From Psococerastis gibbosa (lineage: Eukaryota; Arthropoda; Insecta; Psocodea; Psocidae), in the NCBI GenBank assembly GCA_963971405.1, contig OZ020484.1, forward strand, positions 22,506,001-22,570,000: a DNA stretch of 64,000 nt, in the 5' to 3' direction. Position 1 is the first letter of the stretch. Every line of letters begins with the position of its first letter. Shown here piece by piece: positions 45,701 to 58,700 of the stretch. Below the pieces are notes generated by a model that was given only the letters and a program-made list of their open reading frames with translations, was not told the DNA's origin and did not search any database. Made by a program: the position numbers and the translations under genes.

Positions 45701-48700
45701 GAGCCCCACAAAGAGCGCTGTCTTGTGAAGAAAGCGCAGAACAGGGTGTGAAGAGAAGTTGACTGCGGTTCCTAATGGCATGAGTTTTGCAAAATCCTAA
45801 GTGGGGCAGGGCACGTTTGCCACACTCACTTACGCCGTCATGCTGGTACCCGCATTCTCGCTTTCCCTCTACTTGCCCCTTGCACCTACTAAGAAACAAA
45901 TAATTTTAGCAAGAAAACTTACTTTGGATCATTCTACACGGAGGCAAATTGTCAATACGTTCTCTAACAAGGATACTTCGTGAGAGTTTTTAACAGATTG
46001 CTTTCAGTTTAGTGCACACAGGTTACAGACAGCAGCTACTTTTATAAAAGGCCTTGTTCAAATTATATCGTAGGTTAAAGATATTGTTAGTTAATGTTTT
46101 GTTATTTTATTTTTAATTTAATACGAACCTTATAAATATTTTATCAATCCAAGTAGTAGCGCCGTTGAGGTCCATTTCATGTATGTTTTTAATTTTTAGT
46201 GTTATAATTAATTGTTGCATGCATTTGATAATTTGGTAAGTTTTCTATCAGTTTAACGGAAAAATCACTGCTCAAACCCCCAAAAAAATGCCTTACAGTA
46301 CTATGCATGCTGCATGGAGATCAGGTCCCAAATATTTATAACTTCATTAAAAAAAATAAACAAATATATACATTAAAAATATAAACTAACCAATTGGGTG
46401 GACAATATCTACTCGTAAGGGCAAATTTTTGGTGCAGTCAAATTTCTCATGAATATCGATAAATGAAGGGTCATAAAGTAAAAACATATTCCTCTATGCT
46501 TTGCTGTACATTATGTAGCCATCATGAACACCGATCGGCCATAGCTATTCAGCTTGATTTGAAAAAAATAACGGTCACTGAGGATGTCACGTCGAAGGAG
46601 TTCCGAATTGGGACCAATTGGTGTTCGCCACAGCCACACACAATACACTACATCAATATGTGAGGAACATTTCTTTTACTTTATGACATCTCATTTATGA
46701 CTCTACGATTGAAATTTCATGAGAAAAATTGACTATGTGAAAATATGAAAATTGGTAATGGTAATATTTAGTAGTATGATGTTGTAGCCCATAGGTCCCC
46801 CTAATATTTAGATAACAATTATCTGTCAGATAGTGCAAAATAGCTTCTTTTTTTTACAAAAAGAATATTCGCATACAAACAATGCAATAAATGTATCCGA
46901 ATAACCTCTTCAGTGGCCTTTGTCGGTAATACCTGTGTTGAGTTGCGACAGGTCAGCGTTCGCATGATGTGCCTAGAGACTCGCACAAGTACGAACAAGC
47001 CATAATTTAATGTGAATCATTATTATTATAAATAATGTCCTAAAGAACGTTTTTATGAACCTAGGCCTGCTTATAGTGGTCCATTTGTCCTTTGTCCAAT
47101 GCCAACGACCCCATGGACTTCGGACATTGTTTCTATAAGAATTTTGGACTTTTGGCAAACTGGTATGCGTCCTTGATGTCAACCTACACCGACTACAAGC
47201 AATAATGGACAAGCTGTGACAGGCGTACCATTGGCGCAGTGTAACAGGTGCATGACTTAACCAAGTACAGATAAGAGTTTATGACTATACTCAATGCTAT
47301 ACTAGAGCTATGGCGGTGCTTACAGGTCAAACTTATTTTTCAACCGATTCGAACTTTCAAGTCTGAAGAGAAATGCAGTAAGATTAGGCTTGTGTCGAGC
47401 AGCACGGATTAGCAATTTTGCCATTTCATCTTGGTATTCATCGCGGCATCGCCACTGCTGTTGCTGCAGCTTATGCCTAAGTTCTGTCTTCAGCTGTGCC
47501 AACTTTGCATTCCGACTAAGCCCCGAAGATGAACTATAGTCATTGCACAACGAAAACCAGTAATTTTGAACAATATGCTCCTCACAAGAAGAAGGTAAAT
47601 TTTCTCGCGGTTCGTCCAGTAGTAATCCTGTAAAATATACAAAATTAATAACACTTATAGACCATACAGACATGGCACTGCCAAGTAGTAGTAGTAGTAG
47701 TAGTAAGAAACCAATAACATAGCAATTGCATCACCTACCGAATGATTGGTAAGTTCTCTTCAGTGATTTCATCTTATTTCGGAGATTCCATATTTGTTGT
47801 AAAGCTTTGTGATTAGCTGCTCGAGGTATAAGACGCGGAGACACAGTAACTGTAGGCGTGGCAGTTTGCACCACGGGTGAAGAGGTACCACTTAGGCTAC
47901 AAGAAGTGCGATTTGCAGTCCACTCAATTTGTTTCCCACCTAAAAATATAGGTTTTTTTTTCTAAGTGCCAACATACAATGCTAATGAAATAGAAACGTG
48001 GCCGAGTTTGTAGGGTTGCTACATAAAAGAAAATAGCGGCAAACAAAAACTATAGAATAATCAAGTAGGCAGAGCTGACAGCAGAATACATCGCTCATGC
48101 ACGAGAAAAGTGACACAATTCAAAAAATTGCAAAATTGAGTTATTTATACAAAAATGTCGAGGAAATATAGCGAATTTTATGAATGTAGTGTCACATATC
48201 TAGTTCAATTTGTTTCCATAAGATTGCGTTTTGTCACTGATCCATTGTCAAGTTTGACTACTTCGGATTTGGCAATACTGACATAATTCGGAATGTGCTC
48301 CAGGCGTTGACGTGCTAATTACACTTCTTTTTCAAGTAAAGTGTCACATCTCAAAAGTATTAAGTGCCTCGATAGTACTACAAGTAAAAACTAAAAAATG
48401 GTCAGAACTAAAATTTGAATTATCTCAAAAGTCAATATTTAGAAATTTTGACTGTATTTAGCATATGGCGAGAACCTAAATGCTTAATCTCGGTCACAAC
48501 TTTTTGCTGTTTCATCGCATACGTTGTAGTAGGGAAGCCCGCGATGCTAAATGGGGATTTACTCGAGCGTTATAGAGACCTACTGGGTTGCGAAGCTTAG
48601 ATGCTAAAAAGAAAAAAAATGTTATATAATGTACACCTCTTCAGTGGTGGAGTAAGCGGCTATAGATTTTCAAAAATGTAAAAAAAAACTGTTGCATGGA

Positions 48701-50597
48701 CATACTCGAGCGCGTCAGATATTGATATATATGGTTCGTCTATATATTCTAGACGTGCTGTATAATAATCTGACAATTATCTGGAGGGATCAGCCTAATC
48801 TGACAATTAAAAGAAAAAAAAATTTCTTCGATTTTTTAAAATCATTTAACTTAATTATTTGAAAAGCTCAGAAATTATTAATTATAATATTATATTATAT
48901 TCATATTAATAATATTAAATAGTAAATATTTATAAACTTTAATTCTCATAACTGTTTTTTAAAATAAATTAAAAATAACCAAATTAGCCAAAACGTTGGA
49001 AATACGCTGTAAATAATATCATGGAGTCATGGCAACTGAACTCAAAGTGGGGACGCAGTGAGAAATATAGGCATCACGCAGCTGCACATCTTTAAAGTCC
49101 TCCCGTTTCTTTAGGTCACACTCAAATGGTCAGATTAGAGAAATATACACTACTTAGCATGTATTAAACTTACCATACCTTAATCTGACGCGCTCGAGTA
49201 AATCCCGAAATCCCCGCTTGGGCTCCCCTACTATTGTGGATACCCATCTGACCCGCCTGGTACATATTGTGCGCACATTGCCATTAAGTATGGCCAGCCT
49301 TGTAGCTATCACCAACTTACAGAGCCTATTACTAAATTACTAACATATCAATATATTATAATTTCGTAATCATTGACGAACAATGTCACTGCCCCAGTTA
49401 ATTCTACGGTTGAGAGCGCTAAATTGAAACTAATAGGACTAACGAGGGGTTACGTTTCCAAATCCTTATATTGAAGTTAGTTATTAGTACCATCGAATTG
49501 GCGGCACGTTATTTAGGCCCGCTTGCCCTTTAATGATTCCTCTAACAAATTCTTTTGTAGGTTAACTTAGCTTTACATGACCTTAGATAATATCGAATCA
49601 CTGCAGTGGAGGACGCTTTTTGCGCACACTTACCTATTAATGATTCCTCTAGCAAACTTTTTTTGTTGCTAACTTTACTTCTCACTGTCGGTGAATCAGA
49701 ATCTAAAGATCCGCTTCTGATCGGGCTTAGCCGTTTAGCTTTACTCATGACCTTCCTATTTATTTGAGAATTCTTCTGTGGAGAATGCACATTCTTTCCC
49801 TTGCTTCCATTCTTCTGCTTAGTTTCCATTGACTTCTCTATCTTTGCTATTGCCAGTTTACTCATTTGAGATTTCCCAAAATTCATAGGTTTACCCCCTC
49901 CAGCAGGTAGACGGCCATTATATGGAGTCAACATTAGTTTAATATTTTTACCAGGCTTATCATCTTGCGTTTGTGTGAGTCTGAAATTTTTAGGTAACTG
50001 TAAAGGAGCTGCAATTGGCTTCGTCGGCAAGCAATTTTTCACTGTAGGTAAGTCTGTAGGCTGTGAAGCCCCAACACATTTTTTTAAATGAGATGTCTGT
50101 AAAACTGGAGTTATCGATGTAGAAGGCTGAGAAAGACAACTTATAGCGGACGTTGACGGTGTATGTTTCAATTGAGATATTTGGACAGCTACAGGAACAC
50201 GAGGTTGTTGGGCATGTGTGATGGTTCTATTAGTCACAGTTTGTGCCGCAATATTAGGCAAACTAAAGTGATTAACATTGTCATTGTTATATCCATTGAT
50301 ACTTGGACTTATTGAGGATAATTCTACATCAGAAAAAGCATAAGGATCATCTTTATTGGAGTGTTCAGTGGAGTTTCCATTTTCAAGCAAATGCTTTAAT
50401 TTTTCAGCAAACGGCAAATAACACTTGTTCTCTTCTGTTGTCTTATAATTAGTTCCGTGTAAGTAGCCAATTGGCGGAGCTGTTGATGAAAACTCTTTAC
50501 TAGTGCCATTTACGCTAGAGGTTGGTTGGTTTAAAATCTTGGTTCTCTGAAACGAGTACTTCCCAATGGTATTTGGATTCATCCTAATGTTAGCCAT
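37678..50597 (-). CDS. INO80D: INO80 complex subunit D-like protein (8 coding exons, ~825 aa)
   Basis: INO80D is a metazoan subunit of the INO80 chromatin remodeller in the nucleus. Minus-strand exons, all with GT-AG sites and matching phase: 50597-49634, 47939-47739, 47627-47324, 45888-45645, 44955-44778, 43971-43885, 39559-39407, 38024-37678. Residues about 490-570 form a C3Hc3H zinc-binding domain (RCKGQVEGKREC, ECGKRALPHLGFCKTH, CGAPALGRPTDHAFCAFH), aligning with the second such domain of human INO80D. The C-terminus has KNGNLWFKGDKEEYEPT and ETEELERALEAV, like the human KNGDLLPTTEEAEELERALQAV-type tail. KDDPYAFSDVE near residue 85 resembles human LEDPFAFNEED. A basic KKNRSPHTSSRAGRSRKRKR region follows the zinc domain. 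The ATG at 50597 has an in-frame stop just upstream and a splice acceptor at about 50645, so exon 1 would be untranslated and the first zinc domain of vertebrate INO80D is missing. KANSL2 shares the C3Hc3H fold but not this tail. Confidence 0.87.
38500..38965. repeat. Diverged foldback, CCACGGCC/GACCGC family (copy 1)
   Basis: The left part (TTTCGTCAAGATCTTCGGTC, AATATCTTCAGTGGGACTGC) is roughly complementary to the right part (GCAGTTCCACTCAAGATATC, GACCGCAAATGTATTGG). The same sequences occur, better preserved, at 61825-62345. It lies in the intron between the last two INO80D exons. Confidence 0.6.
39165..39365 (+). repeat. Dispersed repeat 'Y', copy 2
   Basis: GCCAATGACCC, TGAATTTTGGCCGTTGGTAC, CTTTATGTCAACCCACATCG and GGGGCAATCTATAACA align with 46.99-47.29 kb and the complement of 8690-8850. 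It lies in an INO80D intron. Confidence 0.55.
40551..40874 (+). mobile_element. 5'-truncated LINE insertion with 15-bp target-site duplication
   Basis: The insert encodes the last 100 or so residues of a reverse transcriptase: FIKAQRLRWLGHVVRMSEER, LPGRPRNRWKDELENDL and NREEWRSVVEQAKAHQGL before TAG, then a (GAA)n-like tail. GATCGATTTTAACAC stands at 40536-40550 and again at 40875-40889, an exact target-site duplication. It interrupts the minus-strand LINE and is related to the fragment at 57.2 kb. Confidence 0.9.
41163..42731 (+). mobile_element. 5'-truncated I-clade LINE insertion with intact RNase H and poly(A)
   Basis: A 502-codon frame (41119-42627, the first codons belonging to the host LINE) encodes the reverse-transcriptase C-terminus (VKLGTEVKYLGVNLDKGLTW, IRPVITYGSVVWW) and a full RNase H domain. 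The RNase H active-site residues are all present: WYTDGSK, QAEVGAI, IYTDSQAA and WVPAHSNFDGNERADELA. A CRLCEVEEETAEHILFEC zinc motif follows. A stop at 42625-42627 and a poly(A) run (about 42700-42731) end it. AATTTTCC on the left and AATTTCCC on the right suggest a target-site duplication of about 8 bp. It sits inside the minus-strand LINE. Confidence 0.88.
44080..44735 (+). mobile_element. LINE RNase H fragment in INO80D intron
   Basis: Plus-strand frames carry DSRSALQAL (about 44100), then, in the 191-codon frame at 44157-44732, RMQWIPAHCGVSGNEVADSM (RNase H His/Asp block) and a degraded Cys/His tail. It differs from the intact copy at 41.2-42.7 kb. It is antisense to INO80D and ends about 45 bp from the exon at 44778. 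Confidence 0.75.
46990..47295 (+). repeat. Dispersed repeat 'Y', copy 3
   Basis: CCAATGCCAACGACCCCATG, TTGATGTCAACCTACACCGA and AGCAATAATGGACAAGCTGT match the other copies; this is the longest. It ends about 30 bp before INO80D exon 47324-47627. Confidence 0.6.
48527..49237. mobile_element. Non-autonomous transposon with TAGTAGGGGAGCCC ends
   Basis: The left end TAGTAGGGAAGCCCGCG.. GGGGATTTACTCGAGCG is mirrored on the right by the complement of TAGTAGGGGAGCCCAAGCGG and GGGATTTACTCGAGCGCGTC. CTCGAGCGCGTCAGAT recurs internally near 48703. No transposase frame. It lies in an INO80D intron. Confidence 0.7.
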
Positions 50598-50645
50598 TTA
50601 TATTGTGCCGTCAAATGTATATCATTAAAATGTCCACTACATCTA

Positions 50646-52778
50646 AAACAAACATAAAATAGTAATTGGTAAAACATCAGCTTTCCTCGATATTAGATAT
50701 TTCATTATATTTACTACTTAAGAATGCCTGAGTCAAGGTGTTTATAATTACATTTAAGTAATTGTATTGTTTTTAGTACCATTAGGTGCTAATTTAAAGA
50801 ATACACTTAAAATTACAATACACCTTTATTTATTCTATCTTCAGTTGATGCTTTATAGCTATTTAGTATCTTTCACTAGCAAATATTCAGCACTAAGTAC
50901 CAGACACAAAATATTTGAAACGCACCCTTAGTGAGTAAACAATGTTTCAATTCCATTTATGAAAACTTAGATTACATGTAAATTAATAATATTATACACA
51001 AATAAATGGACACCATCACCCTGCTGACAGGGAGAACTCTTGCGTACCAAATAAACGGTAGTGATTATTAATTAACTTCAATAATGCGCTCAAAACAACG
51101 AACAATGCTATGTCAAAATGACAAAGACTGAATATTGTACAAGAATACTACTGTAAATACAAGCCGTTACTAACCTAAAATAATAAAGGCATTGGCGAAA
51201 CACAAAAGTAACCGCATGGCGAATAATTAAAATTGGTTAATGTTCAAGCGGCACTGTTTAAAATATTAAAATAACAAAGAAAATTTTTCAGTAGACATTG
51301 GAAATAAAGATAGCGAACGAATACATAAGATGTTTTCGTGGCAGTAGTGCCTTAGTGCCTTGAACTTTTGACGTGTCATAAGCCGATAAGTTTCTGGCGC
51401 CAACAACTCATGCCAAACATTTTTTAATTTATTGATTTGAGTTAATTGTCTTCAGCTATGATATTTAGAATCAATTTTGTTTTCAAAAAACTTGCCAATC
51501 CTCTTTTACTACATTAACATAAACTTCAATACATATTTTGTATGGGAAGACTGGATACTTTCGAGTTTCGATATAAATATGAGAATTTATTATTCTATTT
51601 TATTATAATATAAAACAAAGAAGAACGTAATAATTTTATACTATTGAACCCTAAAACCTCCGTAAATAACACACTATTTAGATTTATCTATAAAAATATG
51701 GCACTAATTTCTTATCTGTAATGAAACTAAGTTTCGAAACGGCTTCAAAACTTATTAATCAAACAATAACAAACAAAAAACTAGTTGGCATTAGGGCTCT
51801 ATATTAGACAGGTATTGTCATCCGCCATGTTGTATCCAGTATAAGTCTTGTGTATAAGCCAAGCATTGGGTGTTTACCTATTTATTTTTTAAAATGTATC
51901 GTCGTTTATTTATTTTTATTTAAAAAACGTGCTACCAAGTAAGGAAGTGTACAATAAAAAAAATTACTAAAACGTGTATTAGTTTTTTCAATTTTTTTCA
52001 ATTTTTTACTTATCTTACAATACTTACCATATAGGAAATATTGGATACAACATGGCGGATGACAATACCTGGGTATATAGTGCCTTAGTTGCCAACTAAC
52101 ATATGTCGTCTCACTCGTCTGCTATAAAACTATAAAAGTATTTACTAATTTACTATTTGCAATTTGCAATTTGCATTTTGATTTGGTCTGTGAACTAAAA
52201 TAAAGACTATGTTGCCTCAAGTTATTTACAAACTTTAGCTTCAACATATTTAAAAAGCCTGTATATGGTCTATTAATAAGGGAATAAAATAAGTCACTAA
52301 TAAGGTGTGTATCAGCACTTCAATAGTGAAGAGTCCACTTCCCCCAATTATTAGTCAAATTTCGGCTGACGAGCGGGGGTGGCTGACTTACCGTACTGAG
52401 TTACTTAAAGCCTCTTATCATTGTGGCGTATGATTTAGCGACGTGCTTCCGTTTGACAAGCCATGTCTGTAGCCTATAGTTGAGCAGTGGACGTCATTAA
52501 CGTTGGCGCTAAGATAAGATATAATGTCGACATATACAATTTTTCGACTTAAAATGCAATGTCTAGACAGTTCGTTAATAGGCCAATGCATATTTTTATG
52601 ATCTAAAAACTAATTAGTTATATATACAATTTTCCCTCCCCTCGTCCATTTACAATAGTTTACTGTAACTAGCAGGGCAAGCCATCTACCGCATGAGCTG
52701 AGAATAAAGTTAACAAGATGGATATTGTGTACCTATTAAAGTACCTAGTGAATGCTTTTTTTTTAAAATTCTATTCTT
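50646..52778. promoter_or_regulatory. Divergent upstream region shared by INO80D (-) and WDR37 (+)
   Basis: The two genes are head-to-head. Acceptors at about 50645 (minus) and 52779 (plus, ctttcag) precede both start codons, so each has at least one untranslated first exon within or near this 2.1-kb stretch. I cannot place the transcription starts or a CpG-rich core. A MITE occupies 51785-52100. Confidence 0.45.
51785..52100. repeat. MITE with ~65-bp inverted ends, between INO80D and WDR37
   Basis: The left end AGTTGGCATTAGGGCTCTAT and AGGTATTGTCATCCGCCATG, TTGTATCCAGTAT is mirrored on the right by AATATTGGATACAACATGGC, GGATGACAATACCT and ATAGTGCCTTAGTTGCCAAC. The interior is AT-rich with no frame. 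Confidence 0.8.
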
Positions 52779-52790
52779 TCAGGATTTGAA

Positions 52791-55700
52791 ATGCAGTCAT
52801 CTTCAGCAAGGCCTGCTCAAACAAAAAAGGCCAATATCCAGAGGGAACAATATTCTGTTGAAGGAGACACTCTTTTCCATCAAGCAACGACGTATCGCAA
52901 TATTTTTGACAGTGAATCTGCGGTTCCTATACCTTTGAGAAGCAAACTCCATAATTTATTTATGCAAATTGAAAGGGAATTCGAAATCCTGTACACCGAA
53001 AACATAGCGTGTAAGTTTAGCTTGGGTGATGGCATAGTAGCTAGTTCTGTCAGGTTCCACCGCTAGGGAAATGCCTTATCCTATGAACTGAGACCACCAT
53101 CTAAATACTCGGGGCTCATTATGGGTGTTATGCGCATTGAACCCTTTTGTCGGTATGGGGTATGCCTAGAGCTTCCCCCTTTCAGTAAGGGTAAGGTACC
53201 AAATTTGCCTTTATGTCTAAGCTTGAGCTTTCCCAGTTCATAGTCCTAGTTCTCAAGATACTACGCTGGGCCACGAATCCAAAAAAACACAATATTCGCA
53301 GTATAATATTCAATACAACCATTCCATCACACGCAAAGTGACATTTTAGCGAATTACATTATATTTCACACACATAACATATGCATGGAATAAAGTCAGA
53401 TAAAGTGTCTCTACTTGCGGCACCCTATCGTTATTGCCACCATAGCATATGTAGATGACTAGTCATCTTTTGAACTATTTATCATATCTGTTGTTGTTTT
53501 AACTTCAACGAGCACTGTTGCTCGAAGCCTATTGTAAGGAACTTTGTCCAGCCTTGACGTACAAAACCTTTGTCTAAACGTTGTTTTTTTATGTATGAGT
53601 TAGCCCAAAATGGATAAATTTGTCCAAAGATATGAGTTTTGGGAACCTACATGTGAATTGCAACAAAATCCATCGCGTAGCTTGTCTACAAATCGAAGAA
53701 ACAGACAGACATTTCGTAAAAACAACTTTCATCGGTTTCTGGCGTATAAATAGGAATGAAAAAAATGATTAAGATACTGACCAATTGAACTTCTATTTAA
53801 TTTATTTATTTAAGCTCTTCCGGATTGCTGTGTAAAGAACACTATGATGCAGGTTCGCTTGTTGCCTATATTAGCTGAAATTAAAGGAAGTGAACGGGTC
53901 ACCCGTCTGAGGCACCGAACCGTGCATATCAAGCGTGGAACCCATTATTATTTTCTAACTATTGTACCATTTCAGTGCAGGAAAATGTGGAGGCACTTAA
54001 GGAAAGATTGATGGAAAAAGAGTCTATTGTTGGAGAACGGCAACTAGATTTTGAAGCTTTCGATCCCTCTGTACAGCGCAACAACATATCAAAGTCAAAA
54101 GGTAACCAGTGAATGATAAAATAGAATAGAAAAATGTATTGTATTGTTTAATTGTGAGGACAATAGGCGTTCATATAACTTGGAACAACTATTGTAACAT
54201 ACAATATAAGTTTCATCTGACACATATCCGCATCGAGGAACATAATGAAATGAAATGAAATGAAATATCGTCTTTATTTTCAGGCGAGCTTTAGCCCCGA
54301 AGGGCTACTCTTCCAGCTAACCTGCACCATTTTTTGTTTACATTAAATTTTTTGAACAAAGATAGTTTTCCTGTAAAAAAAAGATAGCCTAAACAACATA
54401 AGAAAAAAAAATTCATGCACTCACTCATTTACTCGCACACAACATTCCCCAGAAATTGATGGCAGGCTGCCTTAAATCTCCCCAAGCTGCTGCTTCATAA
54501 TCACAATATCAGAAATTACAGACATTTTCACATCAAATCAAGTACAAACATTTCTCTAGTTGATGTTGATTTCGTTTCTTTCTACCATGTCCCCCAATTC
54601 TCTAATGTTCCTGAGCAGCGGTTGAAAGTATGTGGCAGCCAAATATGCGGGGATTCCACCAACGTCAATAGTGATACTAAATGTTTTTTGACGTGGTAGC
54701 AGACATTTTTAGACTGTCTAAAACTGTTTAAAAATGTCTGCTACCACGTCAAAAAACATTTACTATTTTTACTATACACTATTGACGTTGGTGGAATTCC
54801 CGCCTTAGGCTGGCTTACACTCAAATCTGCTGGTTCTATGTTCAGGAATCTCATAGTGATCCCTGCCCGTAGTTTTATAGGCATGAGTGTCACCCAGTCT
54901 AGGTATGGTGCCAGACACCTTCTTCACATGAGTGCACGCCTCTAGCACATCGAGGGATGGTACAGTTTGAATTGAAATGTTATCGACATGATGGGTCTCT
55001 AGCCAGGCCACCACACAGATATTCTCCTGGAGCTTAAACATTCTTTCAATATTGGTTTTAGAACTTGCTCCTCAAAGGGCAATCCCATATACCTACCATG
55101 TGTGCAACTTGTTACTATTTGAACTTTGCATATACATACTGATACGTACCTGTACGATGAACATACAAACAAGTTGTTAGAATGAAACGGTTGTAGGTAT
55201 TCCTCTTCATTCCCTTTATTGTTTTGTTAAATTCAGTCAATAATTTCCCACCAAAACATTAGATTATATGCATCCAAGTCTACCAAAAGATACAGGTTTC
55301 TTTTCCATGGCGTAAAGTAGTTACTGATTGATATACTTTGTATTTAGGTGCGCAAAAAGTCAAAACTACGCACAAACTGAAAGCGCAAACAAGCAAGATC
55401 GTATCAAGTTTCAAAGGTCCAACGGTCAGCTGCTCTGTTGCTCGTGCGTTTGCTGGTCATAAAGATGGCATCTGGGATGTTTCAGTCGCTAGGCCTGGAC
55501 AACCCCTCGTTGGGTCAGCATCTGCAGGTCATATAATTTCTTATTCTCCCTTTTTTATTGTAGGATGAGACTTCGTGGGGCAAGTTAAACGTCAAAAATT
55601 GTCATCCTGACGTCGAAAACAGTCAAATATTACATTATTAGAAAATGTGAAAGACAATATGCGCGTATCTTATAACATAAAAATGACGCCTAAACAATAT

Positions 55701-58700
55701 TGAACAGGCCAAAAATAAAAATTGCGTTTTATGGGCTACTGAGTGAATTTCTATGAAGAAGTATTGTCCTCCATGAAGTAACTTGTATTATAGTACGCTT
55801 TGGCAGTAACCCATTTTTTTAGCGAGTATTACACTGTTCCTCTACATTTTGATGTGACACTTGTGCATTACGGTGTCGTCTTTACAAAATACAAGTGTAG
55901 GATCAGTGGAGATGTTACAATGCTATTTGGTTTAATATAATTTAATAAGGTAGTATTTTATTTATTCTTAAAAGTGAACAAGTGCCTCAAGGCATGTCGC
56001 TTCTTTTTTTGTCCTGAAATTCGACAAATCATTAGTAGTAGGCCCTATTATTACCGACATTAAATAGTATATTTTAGCTGTCCTTTTTTAAAAAAACTGA
56101 AAAATTGACCGAGTAGCTGACGCCTATAATACGTTATGTATAGGCTACTATTGTATAATATCACAATGTATGCCTAAAATAATAAAGCCCAAGATGTTTT
56201 TTAGATCACACGGCTTGCATTTGGAGCATTGAGTCAGGACGCTGTCTCCTACAATATCAGGGCCATTCTGGGTCAGTAAATTCCATTCGCTTCCATCCCA
56301 CCAAAGATCTGATTTTGACAGCTAGCGGAGACCAAACGGCACATGTCTGGCAGGCGGTTGTGACCTGGGATCAACCTGTAAGTACTCATTATTGTAGAAA
56401 TCAGGCTTTAGAAAAGCACCTCAGGCTATAGCCCCTACGGCAGTAGGTACGCCAAAATGCATTCACTACTGACACATGCCACATGTATTTTAGTGTCCCT
56501 GCATCTGGTCCCCCAGAGCTCTAAAACAATGTAAATAGACTCACATGTATTCTGTTGTAGTTGCCATGGCACACTAAACATCCACTGTGAGCGTCGTTAA
56601 AGATACTACGTTTATCTTGGGTGAAATTTAAGGGGTGCATCAGAAAATCTGTTCTTTTTCGTGCACAGTAGGGCAGTCGCCTGAATAGGTTGGTAAAAGG
56701 CGTGACATCCTCAAGATTACAGTTTCAGTTGTCATGAAGTGAACATCGTATACTCGTCATTGAGACATACAGTAAGTACCTATGTTAAATGTAAAAACTA
56801 ATGATCTATTTATTTGCTGCATGTTCAATACTTTTCAGAAATTACATTCATCCGAGGAAGATTTAGCCTCCTTTGATAAGGACGAAAGTGGAGAAGATAT
56901 GAAAATAGCTTCTTTAAGGACACCGGTGAAAGAATTGACGGGTCACTCGGCAGTGGTTTCAGCGGCAGATTGGATGAATGGCGGTGACCAAGTTATTACG
57001 GCCTCGTGGGACAGAACAGCTTGTCTGTTTGATTTGGAGACCGGTGAACTAGTCCAGTCTTTAGGAGGTATGTCAGTCTACGGTTCCTTTACTTTAATAT
57101 TGTATGTTGTCATATAGTAGTACCTATTAACTTTATAGATTGCTTCTAAGGAGTACTTCAAAGGATAAACGATAAAAGATTCCTAATTACCTGCATTTCG
57201 GTGTGAAGAGCAAAATGGATGGGTCACCTGATCAGAAATCCTAAGCGTCATAATAGAAGGCACAATCGAAGGAACCAATGAAAGATGAAAGAGGGCGACC
57301 AAGGCAGGCATACGCAGAAAACCTCAAGAAAGATATGAGATGCGGAACCTACTTGGAACTCAAGAGAACGGCCCAAGGCAGGGAGGAGTGGAGAGGAGTG
57401 GAAAGATTTGCTGCAAACCAATCGCTAGATTGAAACTAAAGAAGAAATAAGAAGATTGCTTCTTCAGACAAGGGAATTTAGAGACAGGAGGAAATGGGTG
57501 GAAACGGGATTCCGGGTTCATACTAGGCTACAGAAGTTTGGCCATGGTATGGTGGTAGGGCCTAATCTTTGCTGAAAATTTAGGCTCATTAATGTTCTTG
57601 GAAAGGTGAGCTGACTGGCAAATTACAAGGTAGTAACCTTAAATCTACTAGTTAGCTTACTTGTAGGTCTGTTCAAACAAAGAAGGCCATGACGTAATTT
57701 TGACGTGGTTGCAATTACATCAGACATGTACATGTATTTCAGAACAAAATGCCTATATTGTTTGTTTTTTGTCGTTTAAGGTCACGATCTGGAACTTACG
57801 CATACGTCTGCACATCCTGTTCAGAGTCTGGTGGTGACTTCTTCCAAGGATACTACTTTTAGGCTTTGGGACTTCCGAGAACCAATACATTCCGTTTCGG
57901 TTTTCCAAGGCCATACTGAGTACGTACCGTCTACTGTTCCTGCAATTGTCAGTCCAGTTCCTGGTCACGTTTATAGGATTATGCTTCCAACCATTATAAG
58001 GATGCTGAACTATGAAATTTCAGAATCGATAAAGTTTCACCTTAAGGGTTTTTTATAATTGTTTCGAGTACCCGCCTTATATTTACCACAAAATATAGAT
58101 TCTCTGTAGCTAGTCTTGGTCAGATAATGTTTCTAATATTTCGATGCTACTGAAGATGGTGGATTTCATGTACAATAAAATTTTAGGTTAGGTTTTACAA
58201 AAAGGTATCGAGATCGTTTAATGTTGATCGGACGAAAAAGGTTTCTTCCACTCACTTTTATAACGAAAAGCTTAAGCTGGCGTTTTGACAGTGGCCAACA
58301 GCATGTGCAGGGCTTTGCCCGAAGCATGGGAAAAAAACCCGCATTTGCAGACGTATAGGAGGTCTCGATCATCAGCCCTGGTGATATTTTTGTCTTTCGT
58401 GTTTCTGTCACAGCTAGTGGTAAAGAATGATTAGTGGATACGAGACTAATAAAATTTGTTTGATGCATGTTCGTCTGAAAAGTGTGGCTCTTTGCCCCTA
58501 CCCCTACCCAACCTAAACCTAAACCCCACGGTGAGTAGACTTCGACCATTTTCAATCAAACCATAAATTTTCCAACACTTTAAAATTCTAATTTAAATAA
58601 GTAAAATTAACTGCACTGGTTGAGATAGATATTCCTCTTATTATTCCCTTGAGACTATCTTCTCCACTGAATGATGGTAAGCGTTCTGACGAACTATGTT

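Noticed and set aside
45597..45899. The C3Hc3H exon could indicate KANSL2, not INO80D.
   Set aside because: KANSL2 shares the zinc fold, but the neighbouring exons (KNGNLWFKGDK, ETEELERALEAV) and the PYAFSDVE segment fit INO80D.
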